A stretch of DNA of 64,000 nucleotides. Origin: Paenibacillus prosopidis (GTDB lineage: Bacteria; Bacillota; Bacilli; Paenibacillales; Paenibacillaceae). Under the pieces are notes generated by a model. It saw only the letters and a list, made by a program, of their open reading frames with translations. It ran no database searches and had not been told where the DNA came from. The stretch is from positions 124,001 through 188,000 of the forward strand of contig NZ_QPJD01000012.1 in assembly GCF_003337375.1 (NCBI RefSeq), in the 5' to 3' direction. Numbering within the stretch: the first letter of the stretch is position 1; each line of letters opens with the position of its first letter. Positions 1 through 9,773 of this stretch are shown one piece after another. Both the position numbers and the translations under genes were made by a program.

Positions 1-502
1 GCGCGATACCATACGTTTCTACAAGGTTTAAATGCTGTGAAACGGATCTTGTAAATCTGAATGCCAAAGGAAATACGACAAAATACGAAAAAGCCAAGCC
101 GATTAAAAACATAAGTAGAGCAAAAGGCACATATTTCAGCGTGGAACGTTGTTCATTCTTACGAAGCGCCGGTTTTACAAAAGCCCATAGCTGATAAGCA
201 ATGACGGGAAGCGCCAATATCAATGCGATGACGAGCGCAAATTTCATATACATGCCAATTCCGTCCCATAGAGAAAACGTATTTAAAGAAATCGTGTTTG
301 CCGGCTCTTGGCTCATCAGAAAGTTATATGCGGGCTCTGCGAATATCAGACCGACTACTAATCCTATCGTAAGCACGATTAGAACATATACGAGCCGCTT
401 CCGCAGCTCTCCCAGATGCTCAAAAAGCGGCATCAGGCCTTCTTCACGGATAAGCCGTTTCCTGGACGTCTGCTCCGACTTGTTATTTGGTTCCGTTCCC
501 AC
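1..502 (-). CDS. tatC: Sec-independent protein translocase TatC (3' end outside the window)
   Basis: The first 167 residues of TatC, the multispanning receptor of the twin-arginine export pathway, which recognises RR signal peptides and recruits TatA in the membrane. Seen: the family N-terminal signature LFEHLGELRKRL at about residues 25-36, followed by several hydrophobic membrane spans. The GTG start at 502 is chosen because a strong AAGGAGG lies 9 bases upstream. The reading frame is open to the window edge, so the C-terminal spans are missing only because of the cut. It lies 62 bases after tatA on the same strand, giving a minimal TatAC system. The neighbouring molybdenum cofactor genes make sense because many Moco enzymes are Tat substrates. 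Confidence 0.95.
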   Translation of the reverse strand, partial: MGTEPNNKSEQTSRKRLIREEGLMPLFEHLGELRKRLVYVLIVLTIGLVVGLIFAEPAYNFLMSQEPANTISLNTFSLWDGIGMYMKFALVIALILALPVIAYQLWAFVKPALRKNEQRSTLKYVPFALLMFLIGLAFSYFVVFPLAFRFTRSVSQHLNLVETYGIA

Positions 503-564
503 CTGCGCTTACCTCCTTACGCTTGCCTTACCAACCTTTTATTTCAAGAAAAAAGCGGGCCCGA

Positions 565-798
565 TTAGTCCGGTAGCCGCTTATTGTCTCTATCATTATT
601 TTCCGACCGGTTTACTTCTACACGATTAGAATCTTTATCCTTGCGGTCTTCCTCATCCATCATTTCTCTTGCCCCGGATTTGAATTCGCGCAGCGTACGT
701 CCAAACGCTCGGCCAAGCTCCGGCAGCTTATTCGGTCCGAACAGCAGTAAAGCAACTAGTACGAGCAAAATAATGCCCGTTGCACCTATGCCTGACAT
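565..798 (-). CDS. tatA: Twin-arginine translocase subunit TatA/TatE
   Basis: 77-residue TatA, which polymerises to form the Tat pore. Seen: one N-terminal transmembrane helix (about residues 8-20), the FGP hinge, then the amphipathic helix with LPELGRAFG, and a charged Asp/Lys/Arg-rich tail. An ATG 21 bases further upstream is rejected because the ribosome binding site AAAGGAGG lies between it and the ATG at 798. Followed by tatC in the same direction. Length and layout are ordinary for Bacillales. Confidence 0.95.
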   Translation of the reverse strand: MSGIGATGIILLVLVALLLFGPNKLPELGRAFGRTLREFKSGAREMMDEEDRKDKDSNRVEVNRSENNDRDNKRLPD

Positions 799-854
799 AT
801 GGTTAACCTCCTTTATCATTTACGAAGTAAAATGAGCTTCGCTATCATTCGCAT

Positions 855-1910
855 CTAACATCTGTACAAACCGCCGTATCCCATGCTGATAATATCATCA
901 CGTACGATGATGTCTCCTGCGAGAATACGCGGCAGAAGAACGTCAAAGGACGTATATGGATCATGCATCACGCAGCCTGGCAAGCCCATAATCGGTACTC
1001 CGTTCAAATAACCGATAAGAAGCATCGAGCCTGGCAGCATCGGCGTGCCATAGCTTACAATATCCGCTCCTGAAGCTTTAATTGCGCCCGGTGTGCGGTC
1101 GTCGGGATCAACCGACATTCCGCCAGTCACTAGTATCATATCATACCGTTGTTCAAGCAAATAGTGTATTTCCTTGACAATTGTTTGTCGGTCATCGGGA
1201 GCAAACCGCTGTTCGGCAACCTCGGAGCCAAATGCCTCAAGCTTGCCTCTGACAGCAGGGCCGAATTTATCTTCGATTCTGCCGTTGAATACTTCGCCGC
1301 CGGTCGTCAGCAGCCCGACTCGCAGCTTGCGAAAAGGACGTACGCGCAGCGGTGCCGCTCCGGCGTTCGCATGCCGGTATTCGGCAGCCAGCCTCTCCAC
1401 TGCCTCCACCTTTGTCTTCGGCACAACAAGCGGGATCGCTCTTGTCGCAGCAATCGGCTCACCCGGTTTAACCACTGTATTTGTCTTAACTGTGGCAAGA
1501 GCTATTTCACCCAGACCATTAATGGCCTCGACAATGCTTGCGTCAACCTGCGCTAAGCCAAGCAGCGTTGACTTTATGCTAACTTTGCCCTCATGCGGCT
1601 CCGACAATTGCAGCTCGTCTCCGTAAAGCGCTTCAGCCATTCGAATAGCCGCATCGTCTTCATGAAGCTCGTCCGCACCCAGCTCCATAATATAAATATG
1701 TTCTTTGCCGATATCGAGGAGACTTGGAATATCTGCTTCCGTAACGACATGTCCTCTTTTGAACAGACGGCCCTTGAACTGACCGGGTATGATACGCGTC
1801 AAATCATGCGCCAGCCGCATGCCAATCGCATCATACACAGAAACTTCTTTTAGTACGGTCGAACCATGCTGTTCAACCGCTTCATCTGTTTTATGCTGCG
1901 GATGAGTCAT
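855..1910 (-). CDS. Molybdopterin-binding (MoeA-like) protein
   Basis: 351 residues with a MoCF_biosynth (molybdopterin-binding) fold in the C-terminal half: TTGGEV at 202-207, VTGGMSVDPDDRTPGA at 261-276 and the PG/GLPGC segment at 293-313. Proteins of this kind bind molybdopterin; MoeA inserts molybdate. The N-terminal 190 residues are not a clear MoeA N-terminal domain, so this is either a divergent MoeA or a MoeA-related Moco-binding protein. Its ATG overlaps the mogA stop by 4 bases (ATGA), so the two are translationally coupled. Part of a run moaC-mogA-moeA-like-tatA-tatC. Confidence 0.85.
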   Translation of the reverse strand: MTHPQHKTDEAVEQHGSTVLKEVSVYDAIGMRLAHDLTRIIPGQFKGRLFKRGHVVTEADIPSLLDIGKEHIYIMELGADELHEDDAAIRMAEALYGDELQLSEPHEGKVSIKSTLLGLAQVDASIVEAINGLGEIALATVKTNTVVKPGEPIAATRAIPLVVPKTKVEAVERLAAEYRHANAGAAPLRVRPFRKLRVGLLTTGGEVFNGRIEDKFGPAVRGKLEAFGSEVAEQRFAPDDRQTIVKEIHYLLEQRYDMILVTGGMSVDPDDRTPGAIKASGADIVSYGTPMLPGSMLLIGYLNGVPIMGLPGCVMHDPYTSFDVLLPRILAGDIIVRDDIISMGYGGLYRC

Positions 1911-2401
1911 ACGCTATGTTCCCCCAGTTGCCCGGATAAAATGCCCAGTGCATGCGGTAATTGATCCATAATCGCCATCAGGCTTTCATGAACGCCTTTC
2001 GGGCTGCCTGGCAAATTGACAATAAGCGAGCTGCCTCTAATTCCGCATACACCGCGCGAGAGCATCGCTCTTCTCGTCTTCTGAAGCGCCCCTATTCGCA
2101 TCGCTTCTGCCAGGCCGGGCACCGCACGATCGATTACCTTAAGCGTCGCTTCAGGTGTCACATCACGCGGAGCTAGACCTGTGCCGCCTGTCGTAAGGAT
2201 GAGATCGGCATGGAAATACTCAGTCATCTCAATAATAGCGGCCATAATTTCATCCTGCTCATCCGGAACAATTCGGTAGTCGATAATTTCGCCGCCGAGC
2301 TCTTCCTCTATTAACTCACGAATAACCTGTGCGCTTGTATCTTCACGTTCCCCGCGTGAACCTTTATCGCTTGCTGTTAATATCGCTACCTTCCACCGCA
2401 T
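1907..2401 (-). CDS. mogA: Molybdenum cofactor biosynthesis protein MogA/MoaB
   Basis: 164 residues of the MogA/MoaB family, which adenylylates molybdopterin before metal insertion. Seen: TASDKGSRGEREDTS at 9-23 and TGGTGLAPRDVTPEA at 71-85, the two signature loops. ATG start at 2401 with GGAGG about 9 bases upstream. It overlaps the next gene by ATGA. MogA and MoaB cannot be told apart safely from sequence alone. Confidence 0.92.
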   Translation of the reverse strand: MRWKVAILTASDKGSRGEREDTSAQVIRELIEEELGGEIIDYRIVPDEQDEIMAAIIEMTEYFHADLILTTGGTGLAPRDVTPEATLKVIDRAVPGLAEAMRIGALQKTRRAMLSRGVCGIRGSSLIVNLPGSPKGVHESLMAIMDQLPHALGILSGQLGEHSV

Positions 2402-2428
2402 CTACTATTCCTCCCATCCCTAGTCCGA

Positions 2429-2908
2429 TCATGGGTTTGACGACATTCGATAATCGCCGCTTTTGCCGCCTGTTTTTGATACGAGCTGCGTCGGGCCGAT
2501 GATCATATCCTTTTGCAGCGCCTTGCACATGTCGTACACGGTTAGAGCAGCAGCCGACACTGCAGTCAGCGCCTCCATTTCCACGCCTGTTTTGCCTGTC
2601 GTCTTCACGGTTCCTTCTATATAAAGCTCATCCGTTCCATTATCGCTGAACACAACATTAATGCCTGTAAGCGGAAGCGGATGGCACATAGGAATCCACT
2701 CCGATGTTTTTTTGGCAGCCATAACCGCAGCAACCTGAGCTACTGCCAGCACATCGCCTTTCCCTACCTTGCCGGCCTTGATTTGCGTTAATGTCTCGGG
2801 GTTCATCTTAACCATCGTTTGAGCGATTGCAGTGCGTGAAGTGACTTCCTTATCGGAGATGTCCACCATACGCGCCCGGCCCTGCTCGTTAAAATGCGTC
2901 AGCTCCAC
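2429..2908 (-). CDS. moaC: Cyclic pyranopterin monophosphate synthase MoaC
   Basis: 159 residues, the usual MoaC length. MoaC converts the MoaA product to cyclic pyranopterin monophosphate, an early Moco step. Seen: [16 protein letters not shown] near the N-terminus, the MCHPLPLTG catalytic region, and [14 protein letters not shown] followed by YDMCKAL, all family hallmarks. The start is GTG at 2908 with AAGGAG 8 bases upstream. MoaA, MoaD and MoaE are not in the window. Confidence 0.96.
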   Translation of the reverse strand: MELTHFNEQGRARMVDISDKEVTSRTAIAQTMVKMNPETLTQIKAGKVGKGDVLAVAQVAAVMAAKKTSEWIPMCHPLPLTGINVVFSDNGTDELYIEGTVKTTGKTGVEMEALTAVSAAALTVYDMCKALQKDMIIGPTQLVSKTGGKSGDYRMSSNP

Positions 2909-2945
2909 TATTATCGCTCCTTTTTATAAAGTTCGTAAGCATTCT

Positions 2946-3554
2946 CTAAAATAGGTAAACGTCTCGCTCTGTTATAAGTCCATGCATCGGCAAGTCATGC
3001 TCTTCGAGCGGTACTTCATCGACAAGCTGCGCCTCGAATGCCGTTCCTATCCAAAGGGTTTGGGCTGCTTCACCAGCCAATTCAAGCTGCGATGCCGCAA
3101 ACCGGTCATAATAGCCGCCCCCGTAACCGAGCCGGCCTCCCTTTCGGTCAAACGCCAAGCCCGGAACAAATACGATATCCGGAACAAAGCCTTTTTCTAA
3201 GGGCGGAGCCGCAAGCGGGTCCGGTTCCATAATACCATAAGCTCCTGATGCAAGCTGATCCCAGCTTTGCAAATAATGAAGCGTCATCGAACGATCGGCC
3301 GCGATGCATCGCGGTACGATAATCTCCCGTCCTGATTTCCAGCCCCACTCGATAAGCTTCGTTAAATCGAGCTCGCTTCGAAACGGCACGTATGCCATGA
3401 ATGCTGCTATTGATCTGCTCTCTAGCAAAGCCTCCGCATTCATGCAAGCAGCCTTGGACCATTGTTCGCGCTGCAGGGCTGATAAGCTGTTGCGCTTCTG
3501 TGCCATCTGATTGCGTATGTACGCTTTATCGCCTGATTGATTCCATTCAGCCAA
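2946..3554 (-). CDS. 5-formyltetrahydrofolate cyclo-ligase
   Basis: 202 residues. The enzyme uses ATP to convert 5-formyl-THF to 5,10-methenyl-THF, recycling folate. Seen: N-terminal basic helix, VPF(R)SELDL region, and the signature GRLGYGGGYYDRF near residues 140-152. The start is TTG at 3554, preceded by AGGTGA at 6 bases. It heads the minus-strand run into moaC (37-base gap) and is divergent from the ABC-F gene. Confidence 0.94.
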   Translation of the reverse strand: MAEWNQSGDKAYIRNQMAQKRNSLSALQREQWSKAACMNAEALLESRSIAAFMAYVPFRSELDLTKLIEWGWKSGREIIVPRCIAADRSMTLHYLQSWDQLASGAYGIMEPDPLAAPPLEKGFVPDIVFVPGLAFDRKGGRLGYGGGYYDRFAASQLELAGEAAQTLWIGTAFEAQLVDEVPLEEHDLPMHGLITERDVYLF

Positions 3555-3706
3555 AAGCAGTCACCTATTCTACTTCCATCTTTTTATTTCATTACTTTTA
3601 GTTTACCACTGTTATGGAACTTTCGCCAATGCCGGCGCTCGTTTATGGTACACTATTTAGGAATGGAAGTTTCCATTCGTTACAATTATTTGGTGGAGGT
3701 TTCAAA

Positions 3707-5644
3707 ATGCTGCTGCAGGTTTCAAACATTACTAAGAGCTACGGCGTCAATGTCGTGTTATCCAATATTTCAATGCAGGTACAGGAGCGGGAACGAATCG
3801 GACTCGTCGGCGTAAATGGCGCAGGCAAATCAACGTTGTTAAAAATTATTGCAGGCGAGATGTCAGCTGATTCCGGTGATATTCATAAAGCAAAAGAGAC
3901 TAAAATCGGTTATCTAGCACAAAACAGCGGCCTGAATTCCGATAGGACGATCGAAGCGGAGATGCGCGCTGTATTTTCACATTTAATCGAAGCCGAGCAG
4001 GAGCTTCGTGAATTGGAAATGAAAATTGCTGATCCCGCGCTGCATGAAGATGAAAAGCGGTATACGGATACGCTGGAGCGGTACGCCCGGCGCTCCGATT
4101 GGTTCCGTGAGCAAGGCGGTTTCGAAATGAATACGCGAATAAACAGCGTGCTTCACGGAATGGGCTTTGGCAGCTTTCCGCCTGATACGGTTATTTCAAC
4201 GCTTAGCGGAGGCCAGAAGACACGGCTTGCGTTAGCGCGTATTTTGCTGCAATCTCCTGAATTACTTATGCTCGACGAGCCAACCAACTATTTGGACATC
4301 GAGACGCTGACATGGCTGGAATCCTATTTGCGGGGATATTCAGGCGCCATTGTGGTTGTATCCCATGACCGCTATTTTCTTGATGCGTTAGCCCAAACCA
4401 TTATTGAAATCGAGCGTCGCTCCTCCAAACGGTATACCGGGAATTACAGCCGTTACATGGAGCTGAAAGCGGCAGAATACGAAATTAATATGAAGCAGTA
4501 CGAGAAGCAGCAGGACGAAATATCCCGCATGGAGCAATTCGTTCAACGCAATATCGTGCGGGCCTCAACAACCAAACGTGCGCAGAGCAGACGCAAGACG
4601 CTGGACAAGATGGAGCGTCTGGATAAGCCGCTCGGCGATTTGAAAAAAGCTCACTTCAGCTTTGAAATCGAACGTTCAACAGGCAAAGACGTGCTTGACG
4701 TCAATGACGTATCCGTTACGTTTGCCGGGCACGGAAAGCCTCTGTTCCAGAACGTATCGTTCCAGCTTAAGCGTGGCGAGACCGTTGCTCTAATAGGGCC
4801 TAACGGAATTGGAAAATCAACACTGTTAAAAGTTATTGTCGGTCAAAATGAACCTACCAGCGGAACGATTCGTTTTGGCACCCACGTCAAAATCGGCTAT
4901 TACGACCAAGAGCAAACGCGTCTTAATCCACAAAATACGGTTCTCGAAGAAGTATGGGGAACTTATTCCCATATGGAAGAAGCACGCATCCGCACCGTTC
5001 TTGGAAATTTCTTATTCAGTGGCGAAGATGTTTTAAAACGGATTTCATCGCTAAGCGGCGGCGAGAAAGCTCGTGTCTCTCTCGCCAAGCTTATGCTGGC
5101 ACAAGCAAATGTACTCATTTTGGATGAGCCGACAAACCATCTCGATCTTTTTAGCAAAGAAGTGCTGGAAGCCGCATTGCTTGATTATGAAGGAACCTTG
5201 TTCTTTATCTCTCATGACCGATACTTCCTAAATAAGATGGCTGAGCGTATTGTCGAACTAAAACCGTCGGGAACCGATCATTTCCTAGGAAATTATGACG
5301 AAATGATAGAGAAAAAACGTGAAATAGAAGAGGAACGACTGGAAACGCTGTCAAAACAAACGGCAATCAGCTCCAAAGCAGCAGCATCCTCCGAGAATAT
5401 GCCGGCAAGCTCCTATGAAGCAGATAAACAAGCGAAGCGTGAAGAACGCAACCGCCAGCGGAAGCTAGAGCAATTGGAGCAGGAAATCGCAACATTAGAG
5501 CAGCAAATTGCAGAGCTGGAGCAGCAGCTGACTGATCCATCCATTTTCAACGACTACATCCGGATTCAAGAAATTCAAGCAGCTATTGAACAGCGTAAAG
5601 CTTCTCTTACTGCCGCCTACGAAGAATGGGAGCAATATATGTAA
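3707..5644 (+). CDS. ABC-F family ATPase (ribosome-associated, YdiF/Uup type)
   Basis: 645 residues with two ABC ATPase domains on one chain and no membrane spans, the ABC-F layout. Seen: Walker A GVNGAGKST at 35-43 and GPNGIGKST at about 364-372; signatures LSGGQ and LSGGE; Walker B LLMLDEPTNYLD and [12 protein letters not shown]; a basic linker between domains; and a Glu/Gln-rich C-terminal coiled coil (about 550-645). ABC-F proteins bind the ribosomal E site and aid translation or antibiotic protection. The start is ATG 3707 with GGTGGAGG 8 bases upstream; the longer frame from 3614 lacks a ribosome site. No sign of a drug-resistance type over the housekeeping YdiF type. Confidence 0.93.
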   Translation: MLLQVSNITKSYGVNVVLSNISMQVQERERIGLVGVNGAGKSTLLKIIAGEMSADSGDIHKAKETKIGYLAQNSGLNSDRTIEAEMRAVFSHLIEAEQELRELEMKIADPALHEDEKRYTDTLERYARRSDWFREQGGFEMNTRINSVLHGMGFGSFPPDTVISTLSGGQKTRLALARILLQSPELLMLDEPTNYLDIETLTWLESYLRGYSGAIVVVSHDRYFLDALAQTIIEIERRSSKRYTGNYSRYMELKAAEYEINMKQYEKQQDEISRMEQFVQRNIVRASTTKRAQSRRKTLDKMERLDKPLGDLKKAHFSFEIERSTGKDVLDVNDVSVTFAGHGKPLFQNVSFQLKRGETVALIGPNGIGKSTLLKVIVGQNEPTSGTIRFGTHVKIGYYDQEQTRLNPQNTVLEEVWGTYSHMEEARIRTVLGNFLFSGEDVLKRISSLSGGEKARVSLAKLMLAQANVLILDEPTNHLDLFSKEVLEAALLDYEGTLFFISHDRYFLNKMAERIVELKPSGTDHFLGNYDEMIEKKREIEEERLETLSKQTAISSKAAASSENMPASSYEADKQAKREERNRQRKLEQLEQEIATLEQQIAELEQQLTDPSIFNDYIRIQEIQAAIEQRKASLTAAYEEWEQYM

Positions 5645-5681
5645 CAACAAGCATGCAGCTATTTGGAAAGGGAGAATGCAA

Positions 5682-6617
5682 ATGATGCCAAGCTCAGAGC
5701 ATACGCTATCGGATCAAGTACTGAATTGGGTCATCGAATCCGTTGACTCTACTGCTGCTGTTCAATCCATTAACCGGCTCCACGGCGGCATGTCGTCCAT
5801 CGTTCATAGCATCTCGCTTCTAGTAAATCAAAAAGAAATAAAAGTTGTCCTAAGGCAGTTCGACAATGAGGAATGGCTGCTTAATGAACCTGACTTGCCG
5901 CTGCACGAAGCGGAAAGCCTTCGCTTCGCCGCGAAGGTTGCTGTACAAACACCGCAAATTATCGCTTTTGATGAAACCGGAAGTGAGTGTGAGATGCCTT
6001 CCGTCCTTATGACACAGCTCGATGGCTCCGTTGTATTGCAACCGCCAAATGTCGATCAGTGGCTAAACGGCATGGCCGACGCTCTCGTACGTATACATGC
6101 AGTTGAAGCCGATCATTACCCATGGATCTACTTTACTTATAATGACATTGCTTCTTTACAGGCTCCAACTTGGTCGAAATATCCTGCCCTTTGGGATAAT
6201 ATTATTGAACTTGTCAGAGGACCTCGCCCTAACTACAAACCTTGCTTTATTCATCGGGATTATCATCCAACTAATGTTTTGTGGAATCAGAATAAGGTTA
6301 GCGGTGTTGTAGATTGGGTCAACGCTTGCCAAGGCCCTGCCGGAATAGATATCGGTCACTGTCGGTTAAATTTAGCCTTGCTGTATGATGTTCCAACTGC
6401 CGACCGTTTTTTGTCTGCTTATCAGAGGCATGCCGGAGCTTCGTTTCACTATGAGCCTTTCTGGGATCTTTTATCGTTAATTGATATTCTTTTTGGCCCG
6501 CCCACCGTATACCCAGGCTGGACTGCCTTCGGTGTAACCGGATTAACGGACGATTTAATGATAGAACGATTGGACAGCTATATGACCAGCCTGCTAAGCA
6601 AAGCTTTAAACAGATGA
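5682..6617 (+). CDS. Aminoglycoside phosphotransferase-family protein
   Basis: About 311 residues with the APH/choline kinase fold. Seen: an N-terminal GGMSS nucleotide-loop-like segment, the catalytic-loop motif HRDYHPTNVLW at about residue 191, and GVVDWVNACQGPAGIDIGH supplying the metal-binding Asp. Substrate unknown; these proteins phosphorylate drugs, sugars, amino sugars or choline. The start is one of two adjacent ATGs at 5682/5685, with GGGAG 7-10 bases upstream; an ATG at 5676 overlaps that site. It follows the ABC-F gene by 37 bases, so they may be cotranscribed. Confidence 0.85.
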   Translation: MMPSSEHTLSDQVLNWVIESVDSTAAVQSINRLHGGMSSIVHSISLLVNQKEIKVVLRQFDNEEWLLNEPDLPLHEAESLRFAAKVAVQTPQIIAFDETGSECEMPSVLMTQLDGSVVLQPPNVDQWLNGMADALVRIHAVEADHYPWIYFTYNDIASLQAPTWSKYPALWDNIIELVRGPRPNYKPCFIHRDYHPTNVLWNQNKVSGVVDWVNACQGPAGIDIGHCRLNLALLYDVPTADRFLSAYQRHAGASFHYEPFWDLLSLIDILFGPPTVYPGWTAFGVTGLTDDLMIERLDSYMTSLLSKALNR

Positions 6618-6662
6618 CGGCGACCTATTAAGGCGAGGCATTCATTTATGTACTCGTATACA

Positions 6663-6698
6663 AAACGGCAGGTCAAGGATTTCCTTGACCTGCCGTTT
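6663..6698. terminator. Bidirectional terminator hairpin
   Basis: A perfect 16-bp inverted repeat (arms 6663-6678 and 6683-6698) with a 4-base loop, ending in AAA and TTT on opposite sides. It lies between the convergent phosphotransferase and comA-like genes. Confidence 0.9.
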
Positions 6699-6715
6699 CC
6701 ATTTCCATGATGCCG

Positions 6716-7366
6716 CTAATATTGCTCTACGCTTATTAGTCCCAGGCGCTGCGCTTCTTTTATCGCTTCAGAACGTGACCGTACATTCAGCTTCTCGAAA
6801 ATACGTGATAATTGATATTCCACATTTCTCTGACTCACATGAAGCATAACCGCGAGCTCTTTATTGCTTATTCCCGTTGAGACCTCATGCAAAATCATTT
6901 GCTCTTTTTCCGTAATGGAAACATCCTCGATAGACACTTCCGTACGTCCAATCGTTACTTCATTCCGTTTAAGCTGCTTTAGTAAGGAAATTGGAATGAC
7001 GGCATCTCCCCGCATTGCACAGCGGATCGCATTATGAAGCTGTTCTCTTGAAGCCGTCTTTGAAATAAAGCCGGATACGCCCGATTCAATTAGTAAATTG
7101 AAATGTGTACCAATCTCGTAACCGGAATAAATAATGACCTTCCGTTCAGGATCCTGTTGAATCAATCTCTTCGTTAGCTCTAATCCGCTAATGCCCGGCA
7201 TATTCAAATCACACAAAATAAGGTCAAACCGCTCGGTTTGTATAATTTCCAGTGCTTCTATCGCAGATAAAACAACCGATACTGACATCTCGCTATCCTG
7301 TTCAATCATTGTCTTTGTACCTTCACCGACAGAAGGATGATCATCAACTAATAAGATACGAATCAC
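6716..7366 (-). CDS. comA: ComA-like response regulator (NarL/LuxR family)
   Basis: 216 residues: receiver domain (DD at 8-9, phosphoacceptor Asp53 in LCDLNMPG, Thr/Ser and Lys103 switch residues) and a LuxR-type helix-turn-helix at about 152-210 (SNKELAVMLHVSQRNVEYQLSRIF). The GTG start at 7366 lies inside the 3' end of the kinase gene (23-base overlap), so the two are coupled. Position after comQ-, comX- and comP-like genes identifies it as the output regulator of the ComQXPA system. Family knowledge: ComA~P activates promoters such as srfA in Bacillus subtilis. The targets here are unknown. Confidence 0.88.
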   Translation of the reverse strand: MIRILLVDDHPSVGEGTKTMIEQDSEMSVSVVLSAIEALEIIQTERFDLILCDLNMPGISGLELTKRLIQQDPERKVIIYSGYEIGTHFNLLIESGVSGFISKTASREQLHNAIRCAMRGDAVIPISLLKQLKRNEVTIGRTEVSIEDVSITEKEQMILHEVSTGISNKELAVMLHVSQRNVEYQLSRIFEKLNVRSRSEAIKEAQRLGLISVEQY

Positions 7367-9740
7367 GCGATATCCCCCTTTCTGATCGGCCTGTTGTCAT
7401 CATTTCCGGTAACATAATAACAACCTCAAGGCCGTTACCGCGCTGAGAATAAAATGAAATGTCACCTTCAAGGCCCGTTACACGCTCTTTAATTCCTGAC
7501 AAGCCCATATGCTCGAACGATGCAATCATATGATTAACATCCATTCCGATGCCATCATCTTGATAGCGGAAATAAATCATGTCGTTGCGCTGCTCCAGCT
7601 CAAGCGTAACGAGCTTGGCCTGCGAGTGCTTGTCCGCATTGCGCAGCAATTCTTGTACGATCCGATAAATGGCCGTAATTTGCTCCTCATTAAGCTCCAC
7701 GCTAAACGCCTTAGCATGAAAATCGACAGCAAAATTCACACGCATTTGAGTATGCTCAATGATTGATTCCACGGCTTCTACAACGCCCATTTCTTTCAAG
7801 AGCGGCGGACGAAGCTCATTACAGGTTTCACGAATTTGGTGTATAACATCAAGCAAGCCTTCTTTAATGTCTTCCAGCTCATGTCCAAGCTTAGTGGAAA
7901 TCGGATGATCCATCATTACAGCTTCAAGCTTACGGTACCAGAGCAGCTGATCCTGAAGTGCTGAGTCATGCAAATCTGCAGCAAGCTTTCTACGCTCGTT
8001 TTCTGACAAACAGAAAAGCAGGCGAAGCACCCAAGGCGAGGTGGAATGCTCCTTACGAACCTCAGATTCCAAGTCCTCAATCAGCCCTTCAATTAGATAT
8101 AAATTTTCAAAAACAATACTCGCATAGTTAGACATCGTTTTTAACCAACGAAGCTCGTCCGAGTTAAATCGGGTATGGTTTGTTTTCATTCCAATCCATA
8201 ATATGTGGTATCGTGAACGCTGTCTGCCAATAACGAGTCCCAATCCGTAAGGCAATTCAATCAGCTCGCCAAGCTGAAGCGAACTAACAGTGCCCAGCAA
8301 AAATTCAGCTGTAATGAGCTCCTCTGGCTGTTCACCTATCGGAAATACAATATTCTCCGATTGTTCAACTACCAAAAAAGTAATTCGGTTTACCGGAAGC
8401 AGCTCTGTTATTTCTTGCTTCAATACATCTTCCAAGTCCGCTTGCTTCATAACCCTCGCAATTTTACGTGAAAATCGGTCAAGGCTATCCTGGTAACTGT
8501 ACATCGCCTTAAACAGCTTCGGACGAAACCGTTGATCAATCTGCTCCTTCACATATAAAAACAACGTCATTCCGATGTAAATGACAATAAATATGCCAAA
8601 CCATACGGACCAAGACGGATTGTTCTCTCCTAATACTACAAATGCCACCAATGCCGCTATAAGAATAGATGGAATCAAAGCTAACGCTGTATAGTACTTA
8701 AATCTCGTTAAAATAAAATCGATATCAAACAGCTGGTTGGAGGTCGATAAATAGAAATATACGATAGGAAGTACGAATAGGAAGAGCGCTGTGAATGCAG
8801 CAGGTAAAATCTGCCTCTCGCCAAAAATTTGAGGAAGCAAATTCATCGTTGCGAATGGTGTAAATGCGACAAGATGTGAAATCAATGTAATTGTAAAAAG
8901 TGAATGCATTTTCGTGTGACGATGCTTAATAAACTTGCGTATCAGCTTATAAGCGCATATCAAATTACCTAGTAGCACCACTCCGCTAAAGGCCGCTTGT
9001 ACATAGTTATACATTTTAATCGAAAATAGGTTTGTCCAAATATATAACAGACTTACAATACTCACTAAGCCTACTAATCCAAATAAAACACGCAAGGCTT
9101 TCTTGCTAATAAAATGAACATCAAATCTTTGCAAATAATTATTCATAAAGCTCATAAACAACAAAGGAATATTAGGAAGGACAGCATATATAACCGATAT
9201 TCCTATAGGATCTCTTCGATACGAAGCAGCTGAACTATAATAGCTAATCCCAATTGAAATAAAAAACAGGATGAGCATGATAGCCGCTTTGTCATTTCTG
9301 CGTTTAGCGTAAAGAAATCCTGAAAAAGCGCAAAAAATGACAAGTGAAATTCCCGGAATATACAATTGGATCATCAATTCCCAAACAGAATGCTCGCCCG
9401 ACCATCCTTTTGGAAAAGATATGAGCTGCTGCACCTTATCTTTATGTAGTACGAGTACATGGTCGGCATACTCAATAGAATTATATTTTAAAACATTTTG
9501 AAATTCATCGACCGGGCGGTCATTTACCTCTAAAATTTGGTCGCCAACTCGAATACCTTTTAATTCAGCTTGCCCAGCCGGTTCAATCGATTTGACAATA
9601 TAGCGATTATCAGGCTCCTTTGACAAAACCGCCCCTATCGTTGGAATTCGTACAATAACAGCTGTCAGGTATAAAAGGGAAGCTGCTAGAACTGCTAGGA
9701 AGAGGATTAATAGGATGCGGTTTGATAGAGTTGATCTCAT
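7344..9740 (-). CDS. comP: ComP-like membrane histidine kinase with extracellular PDZ domain
   Basis: 798 residues. Layout seen: TM1 at about 9-30; a PDZ-like domain outside the membrane at about 40-110 (GIRVGDQILEVNDRPV); seven or more further membrane spans at about 125-395; a GAF-like linker; a HisKA_3 dimerisation helix with ERRKLAADLHDSALQDQ and phospho-His591; and a HATPase domain (ELLRNADKH, DDGIGMD). The SALQDQLLWYRKLE segment after the histidine is typical of ComP-type kinases. In B. subtilis, ComP senses the isoprenylated ComX peptide. The gene starts 33 bases after the ComX-like peptide gene and overlaps the regulator gene. Confidence 0.9.
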   Translation of the reverse strand: MRSTLSNRILLILFLAVLAASLLYLTAVIVRIPTIGAVLSKEPDNRYIVKSIEPAGQAELKGIRVGDQILEVNDRPVDEFQNVLKYNSIEYADHVLVLHKDKVQQLISFPKGWSGEHSVWELMIQLYIPGISLVIFCAFSGFLYAKRRNDKAAIMLILFFISIGISYYSSAASYRRDPIGISVIYAVLPNIPLLFMSFMNNYLQRFDVHFISKKALRVLFGLVGLVSIVSLLYIWTNLFSIKMYNYVQAAFSGVVLLGNLICAYKLIRKFIKHRHTKMHSLFTITLISHLVAFTPFATMNLLPQIFGERQILPAAFTALFLFVLPIVYFYLSTSNQLFDIDFILTRFKYYTALALIPSILIAALVAFVVLGENNPSWSVWFGIFIVIYIGMTLFLYVKEQIDQRFRPKLFKAMYSYQDSLDRFSRKIARVMKQADLEDVLKQEITELLPVNRITFLVVEQSENIVFPIGEQPEELITAEFLLGTVSSLQLGELIELPYGLGLVIGRQRSRYHILWIGMKTNHTRFNSDELRWLKTMSNYASIVFENLYLIEGLIEDLESEVRKEHSTSPWVLRLLFCLSENERRKLAADLHDSALQDQLLWYRKLEAVMMDHPISTKLGHELEDIKEGLLDVIHQIRETCNELRPPLLKEMGVVEAVESIIEHTQMRVNFAVDFHAKAFSVELNEEQITAIYRIVQELLRNADKHSQAKLVTLELEQRNDMIYFRYQDDGIGMDVNHMIASFEHMGLSGIKERVTGLEGDISFYSQRGNGLEVVIMLPEMMTTGRSERGISRDSYLIS

Positions 9741-9773
9741 GAAGTCCTCTTCCCTCCGAACAAAATGAAAATT